64,000 bases of DNA from Sporobolomyces roseus (GCA_016617785.1 JADILM010000003.1:620001-684000); one strand, 5' to 3'; numbered from the stretch's first letter, positions 1 through 11,521 are shown. Made by a program: numbers and translations. Notes: a model not told the origin generated them from the sequence alone.

Positions 1-1962
1 GTTCAGCGTCAAGTTCGGGTTCATCGTTTCCGAGTTGACAACAGAAGTGTTCTCAAACCTCTCGGGTCGGAAATAGCTGCTCGCAAGAATGCAACGTCAA
101 TTCGGTTCCTCGTAGAGAGGTAGAGTATGGCTTACTAGAGTCGACCACCCGTCAATTGAGCGTTTGGTGGATCGTCAGGAGCTGAATGTTCGGTTCCCCA
201 TACGTCGTTTCCGCCTTTCAGCATCATCGAAGCCTATCATTCGAGGGAACCGACCGTCAGACAAACTTCTTCCGAATACGAAAAGATGCGAACTTACAGC
301 ACCAGCCCAGCTCCTGAACAGCTTTGCGCGATCAGACCTCGAGAAGAACTTCTCCAACAAGTAAGCTCCAGCGATATTGACTTCGACAGTATCTGTTCGA
401 GTCGAGGAACGCCGCAAGTTCAGCGGACGAGCAAGACAGAGGGAATAGGAAAGATATTTACCTCTCATTTCGCCGCTCACTAGAGCAGACATAGCTTTCG
501 GTACGCCCAAGAGAGTTCCTGCGACGTTGATCCAATCCGAGACGTGCTTGTCGACCCAATCGTCCCCTCCTTTTCCGTAGACTGGACTTTCGACCCATTT
601 GAAGAACCACTGTGAAGCGAGCGAGCGATTCGTCATTTTCCGATGCGCGAGAGTCAGGTAAGAAGGAAAGCGGAAACATACGAGTAGAACTGTCGAACCC
701 ATCGAATGAGAGATTAGAACCGTCTTCTTGTCGTTAATTTGCAGGTTGAACTCGATCGCAGACTTGAGTCGAGAGAAATAACGATCTCGGACTTCGAGGT
801 TGTAGTATGCTAGTCGCCAATCGTAAGAATGCATCGAGAGGTCGTCGTGATCATAATTGAGGACAGCGAGATTCTCGATAACCTTTTGCCAGATCCCTAT
901 CTCACAAAGAGTAGTCAGCACGAGCTCAGAGTACGAGTGTAGTGAGAACGAGTACTCACAGTATCCAGGCATGAAAGCAGTCGCGGCATCTAATCCTTGA
1001 GCCGCTCGAACTTTGTAACCTTCAGGATCTAATCCAGTGAACGGATCCAACGACATTGCTCGCACCCATGCTTCTTTCGAAGTCATGATTGAGCGAACCA
1101 TTGAAGTTGACGCCCAAATCCGTTTGCGAAAGAAGGATGCTGCGTCGGGAGAAGTAGACCAAGATTCGAGACCCTATCAACGAATGCATAATCAGTCTCG
1201 TAGTCTCAGTAGCAAAGACGACGTCTGCTTACGGAGGAGACGATACCAGGAATGAGGATGACGGCGTGTTTCTTGTGTAATCCTCGTTTCTTCGCCTCTC
1301 TGCCTACATCGAAAGCTGTCGGTTTACTATTGAGCCATTCGCGGCCAGGTGCAAAGATGTGTGAGATGTTGAGAGCGGAGAGAGTCGAGAAATCGAGGTT
1401 CTGAACGTCGAGGTAAGAAGATAGGTTGTCCAAGTCGAAATTTGAAAATGTGTTCAACGGATCTCCTTCAGTGAAAAGCCAGCTATACGGGCGATGGTAG
1501 GCGTCAGCGATTTCCTTGTCGAAGGATAGAGTGAAAAGAGGATTGCGTACCCTCCCAAGATTCCCAGAAGACCTCCAACGAGAAACCACAGTCTCCTCTT
1601 CTGCAGCGAGAAAGTCTTCTTCTTCGGTTCCCAAGGAGCGCTATGTAATGCGGCCAAGAACGAGTCACTGAGGTCTAGTTCGTGATAAGGGGTCGAAGGG
1701 GCATCTAGCGAGAGTCGTCCAGTAGTTTCGTCGAGTTTCACTCTGAGGAACAACTCGTACGATCAGTTCGAGTTCCGTACTGATAGAGAGATGATACTTA
1801 CTGTGGATCTGTCGGCATCCCCGCTCCTGCGTTTGTTCTCCGTTGAAGGAGAGGAATACTTCTAACATTCGTCGCCGAACTTTGGGCTTTCCAATTGTCG
1901 TTCGTTGTGGATTCATTCGGTGGAGTCGTGGTCTTCTTTGTTCGTTTCTTCGCTGTCGACAT
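1..1962 (-). CDS. LRO1: Phospholipid:diacylglycerol acyltransferase (LCAT family), 3' end outside window
   Basis: Lro1-type enzyme that moves an acyl chain from a phospholipid to diacylglycerol, making triacylglycerol at the ER. Reading starts at the ATG at 1962, giving a basic N-terminus (MSTAKKRTKKTT). After an intron (about 1743-1801) comes a single membrane segment (RLWFLVGGLLGILGG), then a luminal domain with the family blocks in order: VILIPGIVSS joined to GLESW, DPFTGLDPEGYKVRAAQG, YDWRLAYYNLEVRDRYF, the nucleophile elbow LISHSMGS, FKWVESPVYGKGG, INVAGTLLGVPKA and LEKFFSRSDRAKLFRSW. At least six introns are needed to join these blocks. The readable end (FRPERFENTS) lies near position 40; the C-terminal Asp/His region is beyond the window. 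The elbow reads S-H-S-M-G rather than yeast G-H-S-M-G; a substituted first residue is known in plant PDATs. Block order makes the family assignment secure. Confidence 0.93.
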
Positions 1963-2013
1963 GGTGTACTAAATATAGCGAGTGGTTGGAAGAAGGAGGA
2001 GAGCAACTCGAAG

Positions 2014-5000
2014 ATGAAGCAACTTTCTCAACTAGCAACCATTCACTCCGACTCGACTAGAACTTCGCTAGCCTACGAGTACAGCTACAAGTAACTATTG
2101 GAGGCAGTCACACAAGCGCAAACACTATTCCGAAGGTCGATAGTTTCAGCGTCATTCACTTTCCCCTCTTCCTCGCTTTCGACTCAAACTGGAGGAACTG
2201 GAACAACTCGTCGAGAGAGGCGAGTGGGAAGCAGCTCTACCACTCGCTTTGGACCTCGAAGTAGATTCCACCTACATCTCTCATCTCGCTCAACAACTCC
2301 TCATCGCCCTTCTTCCAGCTCTCGACGTTCCAATCCTCACTGATCTCTCTTCAAGAGTACTCGACAAGGCATGGTTAGCTGGAACATGTTTGAGAGTAGC
2401 GACGAGTACGAGTAAGGTCAACTTGGCGAATAAAGCGGTGGAAGTTGGAATTCAGGCGACTACGGAATGGGTAGACTCGAATCCAACTTTGAGGGATGCT
2501 ACGGGCGAAGGAGAGTGGGACAAGGTGGAAGAACTGGCACAGGCGGACGAAGAGATGAGGCGGATATGCAGGATTCGGAGAACGTTATTCGAGTTGGGCG
2601 ACAAAGTGAAAACTTGGGATTCGATTTGGGGGAAGCGGAAAGAGGAAAGCGAGAAAGCTGGAAAGGCAGAGGAGAAGGAAACAAAGAAGGACAATGGTGA
2701 CGCGAATGAGGGGGATGAAGATCACGGATGGGACAACCTCGACTTGCCGACAGACGAAACAGCATCTGCTCGAAACGACGATGAAACCGCTTCCGATATC
2801 TCTTCTCTGGATTCACCGGTATCTCCAGATCAACCTTCCCTCACTTCCTTCCTCACTGAACCACTCCACGACACCGCTCTATCTCTCGCCGCATTCGGTT
2901 CTCTCTCAGCCCTTGAAATCATCTGCCATAGCCATTCGACCGAGATCTGGCCTTACCGGATACAGCTACTCGAAGCAGTTCCCGAATGGATCGAGCCGGA
3001 GGAGTACATCTGGCTGCTACCAGCTGTCGATTCGAAGGGGCACGAGGCAGATTGGTCCGAATTCGCTCTCCCCTGGCGAACCACTGTCGACTGGAGCGAA
3101 AAGCTTCCCTCGGCCTCACTTCCTTCCCTTCCATCAACATCGGCCTCTCCCCTCGCAGATCCTCGCACTTCGGACGAGCTCACGTCGTTCTATATTCGTC
3201 ACATCGAAAGAATCGCTTCCCTTGGATTCGTTCACTCGGCCCTCTCCCTCGTTCAGCACGGCGCTTCCCGAGGCGTGATGGATCTCGATCAGCTGGGCGA
3301 AGAACTCTCGCTCTTGACTCGACTCGTCTACGATAGACCAACTCCTCCTAGCCCGTCTTCGCGGCTTTCGCAAGAGGAGGATCTCACCTTATCTTACTGG
3401 CGATCACTGACTCCAGAACAAGTCATCAGAGTCTACCTTGCCTATTCCGACTCTTCGAACCTCGCTACATCCACCCGTCGTCTCGTCCTCCCTTACCTTT
3501 CCGTCCTCGAATCCCGATTAGAACGAGCCGGCACACCTGATCCGACGATCTCAACTCGACTACTCTATGATTACATTCTCTCCCTCTCTTCGAATTCCAA
3601 AGATCTCAACTTGCTCTACTCCATTTTCGAATCCTCGAAACCGACCCTTCCCTCCGGCGCAAGAATCGTGAAAGACGATAAAGATCTCGCTCGACTCGCC
3701 ATCGCCAGTCTCTACGGCAGTTCATCCATCGACGAACCTTCTATCGTAGCAATGGGCAAGATCTTCGAATGTCTACCCGCCTTCTCCGATACTTCATCCT
3801 CTCCACACGACGTCGACCTCTTCTCACTCGCAACAACTCTCTCCGATTTCTCCCCGAAAAACATCTTCTCCGGTCTCAAAGATGCTTCTCCTTCCTCTTT
3901 ATCTTACTCTCTTGACCTCCTCGACCTCCACCTCTCTCAACTCGAAACCTTTTCTCGATACTCTTGCGCCACTCCTCTTTCCTGGTTCCTTGTTTCACAC
4001 AACTCGATCGCCTCTCAACGAGCCTGGGCGACACGATTAGCTCGAACAGCAGCATCAGGTGGAGGAGGATTCAAGGGTAATGCAGCGGAGTTCGAAAGTG
4101 AGGATGAATGGATGGGATTGGGGGAAGTGTTGAAAGAATTGACGGATAATCAAGGAGAGGAAGAGGGTGGGAAAGGAAAGAAAGGAATGGGGAAAGCGTT
4201 CTGGCTACTGAACGAGGACGAGATTTGGAAGATCTTCTTCGGAGGCCTGCTAGGAGCTGGTCGTAAGTTTCTCTCTACTCTAGAACTGATGGCGAAGACT
4301 GACGGTTCGTTGCAAGCAGGCTTCTCACTCGCTCGATCACTCTTCAACCCGAGCTCGATGTCGGCACCGCTCGAACCGGGTGCTGTTGAGGATCTCGTCG
4401 TCTCAGCTTCGAGAGAATTTTACGATAACGCTGAGGAGGGAAACATCAATCGGGGAGATATGAAGATGGCTTTCGATTGGTGAGTCAGCTTATAAGGGAG
4501 CATCTCAGCGCTTTGCTGACAACACCCTGCTCAACAGTCTGTCCGCTGCACCTCAAACTCCACGAATCCGACAAGAGCGAGACTTTATCGAAGCTACTTC
4601 TCGTCTCTGCTCTTTCCGACTTCACTCTCGCCCCGGCATTCCCATCACTCCCATCGAGATTCGACATTCTTCTGATCGGCTCTCCTTCATCTCCCGCCTT
4701 CTTTCCGTCAACGACGACGCATTCCGACATCCGGAGATGATTCTCGAATTAGTCAATAAACTCGGTTATCGAGGGGACAAGCTGGCAGAGGTACGAACAC
4801 TGGCTATGATGGGTGACGCGGCAGGTTCGGCAAAGGATTTTGAGCGTGCAGCAGAAATGTGTGAAAGAATGGTTGAAGTTGTCGAAAGAATGAGGAAGGT
4901 AGCTGGAAAAGGGAAAGAGCGACGACCCGACTCGATCTCTGTTCCGTCCTCCTTCGGCACTACTCCTTCAAGCTCGACGAAGGATCTCCCACCTTCGGAA

Positions 5001-5843
5001 GAAGCAGCGTCGTTCGCCTGGAGATCCTGTCTGCAACTCGGGAGAAACACGACCTTCGAAAACCCGTCGAGGAGGATGCAAGTTCTTGGTCAAGCTCTCG
5101 TTCTCTGCCCTCCAGATCAGATATCCGAGATTCTACCGGTTTGGACCGAGACTGAGAAGGAAGTCGCAAAAGAGAATCGACGCAAGAAATTGGAGGAGAT
5201 CGAGGCAAAGGCGAAAGGAGGAGAGAAAGACGCAGTCGCGGCAGCCGCCACTGCTGCAGGTGCTGGAGCAGTCCGAGTCGCCAATTTCCTCGCTGCTGCT
5301 GCATCGTCGGCATCTAATTCCACTTCTCATCGGAATTCACCCTCGCCATCTCCCGCACCTCCCGGTACTTTCGGATCCACAAGTCCGAGAGGTCATTCTT
5401 CATCCCCTTCACGATCTCGTCTCATATCATCGAACCTCCCTCAAGCGAGTCACCTTGCTCACGAAGCATCCGCTGCCGCTTCGCACACTCTTCGTCGAGC
5501 AGCCGCTTACTTCCCCTTCTCGCAATCATCCCATCCTTCATCAACCTACACCTTCTCCACCGACACGGCTCCTTCCCCTTCTCCACCACCGACACCTCCA
5601 AAATCGGCAGATCTCTCTCCTCCATCCTCACCTCCTTCACGATTCGCCTCGGCTTTCGACTCTCTTTCACACGAACGATCGCCAAGTATGGCTTCACATT
5701 TGGCAGTAGGTGGAGGTGGTGGAGGTGCGCAGAATGCTGGAGGATTCCGAGCGGGGTTGTCGAGCAGGTTTACTCAAGGAGTAGGCTGGTTGATCGGAGC
5801 GGATGAGTTACTGGAGCGGGAACGGCAGGAGGGTAGAGCTTAG
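2014..5843 (+). CDS. SEC39: Sec39 domain protein, Dsl1 ER tethering complex
   Basis: Sec39 (NBAS family) is a helical subunit of the Dsl1 tether that captures Golgi-derived COPI vesicles at the ER. The main exon is open from about 2150 to 4483 and begins LEELEQLVERGEWEAALPL. Typical segments are ALEIICHSHSTEIWPYRIQ, SLGFVHSALSLVQHGASRG and LTPEQVIRVYLAYSDS. An intron at about 4482-4540 (GTGAGT...CAACAG) joins FD to LSAAPQTPRIRQERDF. The last exon holds MILELVNKLGYRGDKLAEV and RRMQVLGQALVLCPPDQI, then an Ala/Ser/Pro-rich tail of about 200 residues not expected in yeast Sec39. A GTAAGT...GCAG segment at 4263-4319 is a likely 57-nt in-frame intron (GLLGAG joined to FSLARSLF). The first exon is unresolved: the ATG at 2014 opens 25 codons, but no simple GT-AG splice joins it in phase to the main exon, so the start is tentative. 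At about 1190 residues the product is longer than yeast Sec39. Confidence 0.82.
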
Positions 5844-6290
5844 TCAAATGTAAGACAGCAAATCTTGTTCCGGATTGCTCGTGAGCGCGAAAAGTGACCT
5901 TTGCAGCGAAGAGCGAGAGACAGGGAGAGAGAAGAAAGAAAGCGCGATTGGGACAATTCGAACGGAACCGCGAGACGATTAAGTGAGTCAGGATTGATAA
6001 CAAGCAGATAGGCTGAGTTGCAGGACATCCTCATATACAAGTGAGTCGTTACAGTATCAAGCGATGTTCATTTCCGAGATATTTCGATCCTGGGATCTGT
6101 CCTGATGAGTCAGCTTGACCATAGACAGAGTCGCAGAGGATAGTAACGAACCTCTAGCTGAAGAAGGATGCCGCAACACTGCATCCCCCTCAAAGTTGAG
6201 CTAAGGACGAAAATGCGAGAACGCTTCGTCTGAAATGACGACGCGAGATTAGCGGGAATGAAATGGAGCGAAGAGAGTAATGTGGACTCA
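5844..6290. other. Convergent 3' region between SEC39 and F-box gene
   Basis: About 450 bases between two facing stop codons. The short open frames here have no family features and no plausible splice partners. It most likely holds the two 3' UTRs; I see no RNA gene. Confidence 0.5.
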
Positions 6291-7865
6291 CTAATAATAG
6301 TCTTCACGATACCCTCCATCAGAATCGTAATCGTCTTCGTCAGAGTCGAAGTCTCGCTCGTCGGAGGGGGGATCTTCGTCATCGGTCGAGCAATAAATCA
6401 CCTCGGCAGGGGGCTTCGCCTTTTCTTCTTTGATGACACGCTCGTAAAGAAGCTCAATTCCCCTCTCGTTGCAGGTCGTCGTGATGCCGGAAAGCAGTTT
6501 CGAAGGTTCCTCGTTCCCTTCGGCTCCTTTCTCGGGAGTAAGGGCACCTTTGAGCGTGTAACGACGGAGGTTCTGAAGGCTGCCGGTTTCCAATCCATAC
6601 TTGAGAAGTTGCGTAGCGGATTCAACATCGTCATCCGACATTCCAACGAGGGCGAGGGAAGTGAGGCCAGTGGGAAGATCTGCATGCCCTTTGGCGAGAG
6701 GAGCGGCAGCGTCGCCAGGTAGAGTAGCTGAGAGGAGGTTTGGGAATCGGGAGAAGAAGTCGGAGCGAGGAGATTCGGCGGAAGGGCTGTCGATGATGAG
6801 GGTTTCGAGGGACGGGAAGGAGTGCTTGCCGAAGAGTTTTTTGTCCACGGGGAAGGTTGACGGTGTCTGAAGTTCGAAGTGTCGAAGGGTCGAGGTGGAG
6901 GGTGCAAGGAACGACGAACGGATGTTCTTCTCGAGGCCGAGAGTTTCGCAACGAGCATTGAGGATGCGAAGGGTCTCGAGCGGAGGGAATCTCCAGGTTT
7001 TCTTGTCCTCGTAGTCGTGATAGCGCTCCGTTAGGTCATGATCGTTGTGTAGATGTAGAGTGTAGTGACGAAGCTTTGGGAAGATTCGAGCGATCTGCTT
7101 CGAGAACTGATCATCGTGTTCAAACATAGGTCGTGGCTCGGCGGGCAGGTTGAGCCGGACTGTCGTGATCTTTGGGGAGATCGGAAGAGCGTCGAGATAC
7201 TATAGACCTTGACTTGTCAAATGAATACCTTTACACCGTCAAATGAGAGCGAAACGACACTTACCCAGCCCAGCTCCAACGCAGGAGCAGTGTTGCAGGA
7301 GAAATTCTCGACGTCTTCAAAGTCCTCCATACTCGTGCGATGCCACTTTCCGACATAAGGACCTTCTTCGAACGGATTCTTCCTCCTCGAGCCGATCTCG
7401 ATTGAAGTGAGGTGAGGCACGCAGAGCTTGAGCAAAGGTTTCCATCGAGCTAATTCCTGTTGCCTCGCCTTTTGATGAATCTTCTCCACCTTCTCCATCG
7501 CGTCTTCGCGCATAGCTCGCGATTGATATCCCATCAAAAACCGAGCTCCTTTCGGCCACACTTCGAGCGGTTCAGGATCTTGATATCCAAACAATTCGGG
7601 ATTGAGGTAGAATGACTTGACGGAGGAAGCGAGGTCGTACTTCTTGATGAATTCGATGAAGGACTCTACCTTACGTCCCTCGAAGTTGCGTACGAGTAGA
7701 GGGAGTGCGAGGTCGTGAAAACGCTTCGAAACGAGGGAGAATTGGGAGAAGATAGCTCGCTCCATTCGGGAAGTCGGGCTCACAGTGTGCGGGATTGCTG
7801 CAGAGGGATGTGAAGACATGTTCGAAGATGGCGGTAATCGTTTCATTGGGAAAGTGAGGGACCAT
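6291..7865 (-). CDS. F-box-like / leucine-rich repeat protein
   Basis: Probable F-box protein: the N-terminus MVPHFPNETITAIFEH followed by IFSQFSLVSKRFHDLALPLL matches the two halves of a fungal F-box (Skp1-binding) motif, so it may be a substrate receptor of an SCF ubiquitin ligase. The halves lie in different frames; an intron of 58 nt with a weak donor (GTCTTC) ending ATGGAG joins them in phase. A second intron (GTAAGT, about 7200-7265) joins ELGW to YLDALPISPKITTVRLNL. The C-terminal half has irregular leucine-rich repeats (FPPLETLRILNARCETLGL, FPSLETLIIDSP, LTSLALVGM) and ends in a strongly acidic Asp/Glu tail with DYY at the terminus. The substrate is unknown. A second gene of the same design lies at 29434-30929. 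A TATAAA-like element is 77 bases upstream of the ATG. Confidence 0.72.
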
Positions 7866-8484
7866 TTTTTGAGGATTGGGTTGAGTGAAGAGGCGAGGAA
7901 GAGAGATGGGCTATGAGGAGGTATGGAGGGGTTCAGGTCGCTTTATACGCGATCCTGTAACTCCTAGAGCGCGTCAGTAGCTAGCCCGTTGGAGCGTGGA
8001 TGAGGGAAGGGGATCCACCTCAAATCGAGATGAAGAAACTAAACAACTGTTGAAGGGCGTTCAAGTCGACGTTGTGCTTGAGTCTTATTGATCAGACGAT
8101 GCAGATGCGTAAGGGACGCGCTCAATCGGTCCGGGGCGATGAAGAGAAGAGAAAGAACCGAGATTGTTGAAAAGTTTGAAAGGCTCGCAAGAAGTGATTC
8201 GCTCTCACGAATTGGAAATGGTAATGGAGCTGTAGCTCTTGTGATGCGCCACGAGATGACCATCAGCCCTTCACTAGAAAATTCGCTGTTTTCGCGCTTG
8301 AAACGGTTTCGCAACTTCGAAATTTCTTGGTCGTGCTCTCTCTCAGCATTTGCAAGCGAGCCGCTGATGATAGGAACGCCCAGCGCGACATGTGTCAAAT
8401 ATATTGTAGAAAAGGTGGGGTAGAAACGAAAGAGGGGAATAAAAGAACGAAGAACAGCAAACGAACGACGACGACGACCCTCGT
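7866..8484. other. Non-coding stretch between GH16 gene and F-box gene
   Basis: About 620 bases between the stop of the GH16 gene and the start of the downstream minus-strand F-box gene. The minus open frame at 8039-8578 runs out of phase through the last GH16 exons and has no family features, so I read it as a shadow. The stretch should contain the GH16 3' UTR and the F-box promoter. Confidence 0.5.
7942..7947 (-). promoter_or_regulatory. Candidate TATA element of the F-box gene
   Basis: TATAAA on the minus strand, about 80 bases upstream of the ATG at 7865. Called only from sequence and spacing. Confidence 0.35.
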
Positions 8485-9632
8485 TTAGAGAGGGGTATAC
8501 TTGAAAGACTTGATCTCGAAGTAAGCATCCTCGCGAGGAGGTCCAGCACTCCACTTGGGGTCCTGTGAGAGAAGACAACGCTGAGTAAGGTGGAAGAGAG
8601 GAAGAAGGAAATGCAAAGGAAGTGGAAAAGCTGAAACTTACACCGTTGGACCAGCTGAATCGTAAATTAAGTTGCAGTGGTCAGTATCGGCTGAGCATAA
8701 CGAGATGGAGAGTAGAGACTCGAGAGCATTGGCAGAGACAGAGAGAGAAGCTCACTTGTTGTAGATGATCTTCGAAGCGACAGAAGGGACGTTCGTGTCG
8801 AGGGTCTCCCTCAGCTCTCTATCGATGTAGAATTGAGATACACTCTCCGTCCAGCGAATAGTGTAGTTGTGGAAGTCGGCGGTGGGGTCGAAACCGTACT
8901 CTTGCGAAACGCTCGTCGAATCTCCGTCCTTAATGAGAGCTTGGTTTGTGAATGCGACTCCGGGGTCGAGGTATTGCTGTCAATAGATCAGAGTCAGAGA
9001 CGAACGTCGACGAAGCAAGAAGTGTAGCTTACCTTGTAACCCGTCTCGTAGTAAGACGAGAGAAGCTCAATATCGACCTCGGCGTTGTCCGACTTGTAGA
9101 AGAAGATACCTCTGTCGACAATCAAAGTTAGGCCCGGTCTAGAAAATATAGAATGAGAGGCGACATACTGGCAGACTCCAGGAGTGGGAGTGGCCTTTGC
9201 GATAGTCTCGAGAGTACCGAAAGTCATAGACTCGTAGGACTCGATCTCTCCCGACGAGATCGTTCCTTGTCCGCTCTGACCACGAACAAGTAGCCTGAGG
9301 GCTCCGTCGACAATATCGACGTTTCGCTTCTCGAAAGTGCGAGGGATCGATCCGGCGACGCCGTCATTCTTGATGGTGTAGGAAGAAAGCATGTACCCCA
9401 TCTCGTTGAGGAACTGCTCAGCACTTTGCTTGTTCGAGTCGAAGGTTGAGAAGTCGATTGACCTTCCGGGGACGTTTGGGGTAGAGGGAACATTGGGAGG
9501 AGACGAAGGGTATCCAGTCGGAGAAGGAGAGGAGGAAGTGCTGGTCTCATCGTCACAACGCTTGGGGTGGTTACGGGCGTTGACTGAGACGGCAGCAAGT
9601 AAGAGAGAGACGAGGGCGGGAGAGAAGTGCAT
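8485..9632 (-). CDS. Secreted glycoside hydrolase family 16 protein
   Basis: Extracellular beta-glucanase or transglycosidase-like protein. The ATG at 9632 opens a signal peptide (MHFSPALVSLLLAAVSVNA), then a short Ser/Pro/Thr linker and one GH16 domain. The segment SGEIESYESMTFGTLETIA is a typical jelly-roll strand of fungal GH16 proteins. It is followed by the active-site motif EVDIE (in KSDNAEVDIELLSSY), which carries the nucleophile and acid/base glutamates of the ExDxxE signature. The 3' part has small exons: an intron near 9115-9169 joins GVCQ to GIFFYKSDN, another joins TGYK to QYLDPGVAF, and a mini-exon of about 11 nt near 8650 supplies WSNG before DPKWSAGPPREDAYFEI. The product is about 300 residues with no visible GPI signal, so it is probably soluble or wall-bound through other contacts. 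Substrate (beta-1,3/1,4-glucan or chitin-glucan) cannot be told from sequence. Confidence 0.88.
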
Positions 9633-10359
9633 ATTTACTTGGTTGGGTAGAGAGGGTGAAGAGGGAAAGTGATTTGAAAGTGATGGAAAGGAAAGAAAGA
9701 GTTGGCGGCAAGAGACGACATTACTTATACACGTCTCGGTGTCGACCCCACAATGTACGTACCCAACGCCCAGCTGCTGAGGGTGTTCCCTCGAAGACGT
9801 ACACGAGCATTTCTGTTTGCTCCGCGGAGACCGGTAACAGACAGAGCTAGTTTTTGACGCCAAAGCCGACGTCTGAGCTGTACTTGATCGAGTTATACGT
9901 ACTTGTAGTGTCAAAGGGTGTTACGGCTGCCATGCTTGAACAGGAGAGAGGTCGAAAAGCTGAGTTGCGAAGGCGCTCAATCCTCCTAAAGTCGGAAGAC
10001 CTCTCTCGCTCGGAGGTTTTGCTGATGTTCTCTTCGCCTCTTCCATCGTTCGTCGCTGGGCTTTGACGGTGCGAAGCGAGAACGCGCGAGGAAGCTGTCG
10101 AAGGAGCTTCTGTAAAGCTCGAGGGACTTTCGGCTGTGTGTCAAGAATAGGGAGTCCAATTACGAGAGGATGTACTATTGTTAGCTGAACGCCCGAGATG
10201 AATCCACGAAGTCCCGAAACTTGCTCCGAGATTGAGATTGATTCGATTCGGCCCAACTCAGGTGTCATGCGAAATTTACCTCTCAAGATCTTGCACTAAA
10301 GTCTTCTCTTTCTCTATCTCTTGTCCCTCCACATCAAAGCCAAGTAAACCACATTCGAA
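9633..10359. other. Intergenic region between GH16 and START genes
   Basis: About 730 bases separating divergent start codons at 9632 and 10360. The bases next to the GH16 start hold a TATA-like TTATAC on the plus strand near 9725. An isolated minus-strand open frame (9921-10268) is listed separately; otherwise this looks like a shared promoter region. Confidence 0.45.
9921..10268 (-). CDS. Hypothetical small intronless ORF
   Basis: Open frame of 115 codons from the ATG at 10268 (MTPELGRIESISISEQVSG) to a stop at 9921. I do not recognise a family. It contains a hydrophobic stretch (GVQLTIVHPLVIGLPIL) and a basic middle (LLRQLPRAFSLRTVKAQRR), and has no low-complexity bias, unlike most shadow frames here. 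Codon choice resembles neighbouring genes (CGA, TCG, CTC). It sits alone in the promoter region between the GH16 and START genes, transcribed away from the latter. It could be a small mitochondrial or membrane protein, or simply a chance open frame. Confidence 0.3.
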   Translation of the reverse strand: MTPELGRIESISISEQVSGLRGFISGVQLTIVHPLVIGLPILDTQPKVPRALQKLLRQLPRAFSLRTVKAQRRTMEEAKRTSAKPPSERGLPTLGGLSAFATQLFDLSPVQAWQP

Positions 10360-11521
10360 ATGGCAGTAACGATACAAGAACCTGAATACCCTGCTTCTCA
10401 ATCATACCCAACTTCTTCACCTCACGACAAACGAGTTGAAAGAGCACACTCTCGCTTCCTCTCTCACTTATCGGATACCGAGAATTGGAACTTCCAAGGT
10501 GATCGGGGAGATGTCAAGCTATGGAAGAAACCAGATGCAGATGAACCAGGTGAGTTGCAAAAGGGAAAGGGGTTGGATCAAAATTCCATCGTTACTGATT
10601 CTATCGCTCTCCCATCAGGTGGACTACCTTTTGTCAAAGGTGAATGTTTAGTGAAGGATTGTACACCCGAAGCGTTTGGATTAGGTGTCGTTCAGTCACC
10701 AGGAATGAGGAAATTATGGGATCCTCGGACGGAGATGGGATTCATGTTGGAGCGGTATTCAGCAACAACAGTCATGTTCTACGCGTTGACAAAGGGAAAG
10801 AAGTACATCGCGAGTCCGAGGGATATCGTCGGCGTTCAGAGGAACTACACGAATGAGGACGGAACTTTGAGAATGGTACAAACATCGGTGACAGATCACG
10901 ATGCAGCACCAGAACAGTCGGGAACAACGAGGGCAGACTTAGTACTCAGTGGATGGGAGTTCAAGTGAGTCCTTTTCCGGATTGTCGAAGGGAGCAAAAC
11001 AATTCTGATCTTTTCTTTGGTTTGTTTTCGCAGACCTCAAGGAAACGATCTTCTAGTGACCTACATTTTCAAGATTCGCCTAGCTGGACGACTGCCGAAC
11101 TCTGTCGTATCTTATGCGACTACCGAGACACCTTTATGTACTGGTCGAGCGAGAGATGCTTTCTACGAGCGTGAGTTTGCTCCTCATTCGGTATCATTCG
11201 TCGTCAAGTAGCTGACTCGTTCTCCCGACTGCAGATGGTCACGCACCTTATGTCAAGAACACTGCTCGAGACTCTTCCATCATCTTCCAGAACGAACACT
11301 TCGACGCCGCGACTCGAAGATATCAATGCGTTTTGACGACTGGAGCGACGGCGGGAGAACGCTTCAAGATCCTCTACGATCAACGAAGGATGTACAAGAA
11401 CGGAATCCTCGTCACGATTGAGGGAGAAGCCGTTGACGCTCAAGACGATGGAAATGGCTCGGTAGGAGTGATCACGATGAAGGAACGAACGAACGCTTCA
11501 GTCGAGATCCATCCCAAGTAG
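10360..11521 (+). CDS. START-domain lipid-binding protein
   Basis: Single-domain protein of the StAR-related lipid transfer (START) fold, which binds a sterol, phospholipid or other hydrophobic ligand in a helix-grip cavity. Supporting blocks are WNFQGDRGDVKLWKKP, LPFVKGECLVKDCTPE, MLERYSATTVMFYALTKGK, KKYIASPRDIVGVQRNY and LSGWEFKPQGNDLLVTYIF. Introns: an in-frame 69-nt intron (10550-10618), one at about 10965-11033 and one at about 11172-11234. The ATG at 10360 (MAVTIQEPEYPASQS) is the only start that keeps the domain complete. The product is about 320 residues with no signal peptide or membrane segment, so it is likely cytosolic. The C-terminal third (from FQNEHFDAATRRYQ) is less typical of START and may be a fungal extension. 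The ligand is unknown. Confidence 0.75.

Noticed and set aside
7671..7865. Apparent frameshift at the F-box N-terminus
   Set aside because: A 58-nt intron (weak GTCTTC donor, ATGGAG acceptor) joins both halves of the F-box in phase, so no pseudogene call is needed.
8039..8578. 179-codon minus-strand open frame
   Set aside because: It runs across the last GH16 exons in another frame; the GH16 frame (DPKWSAGPPREDAYFEI) is clearly the real one.
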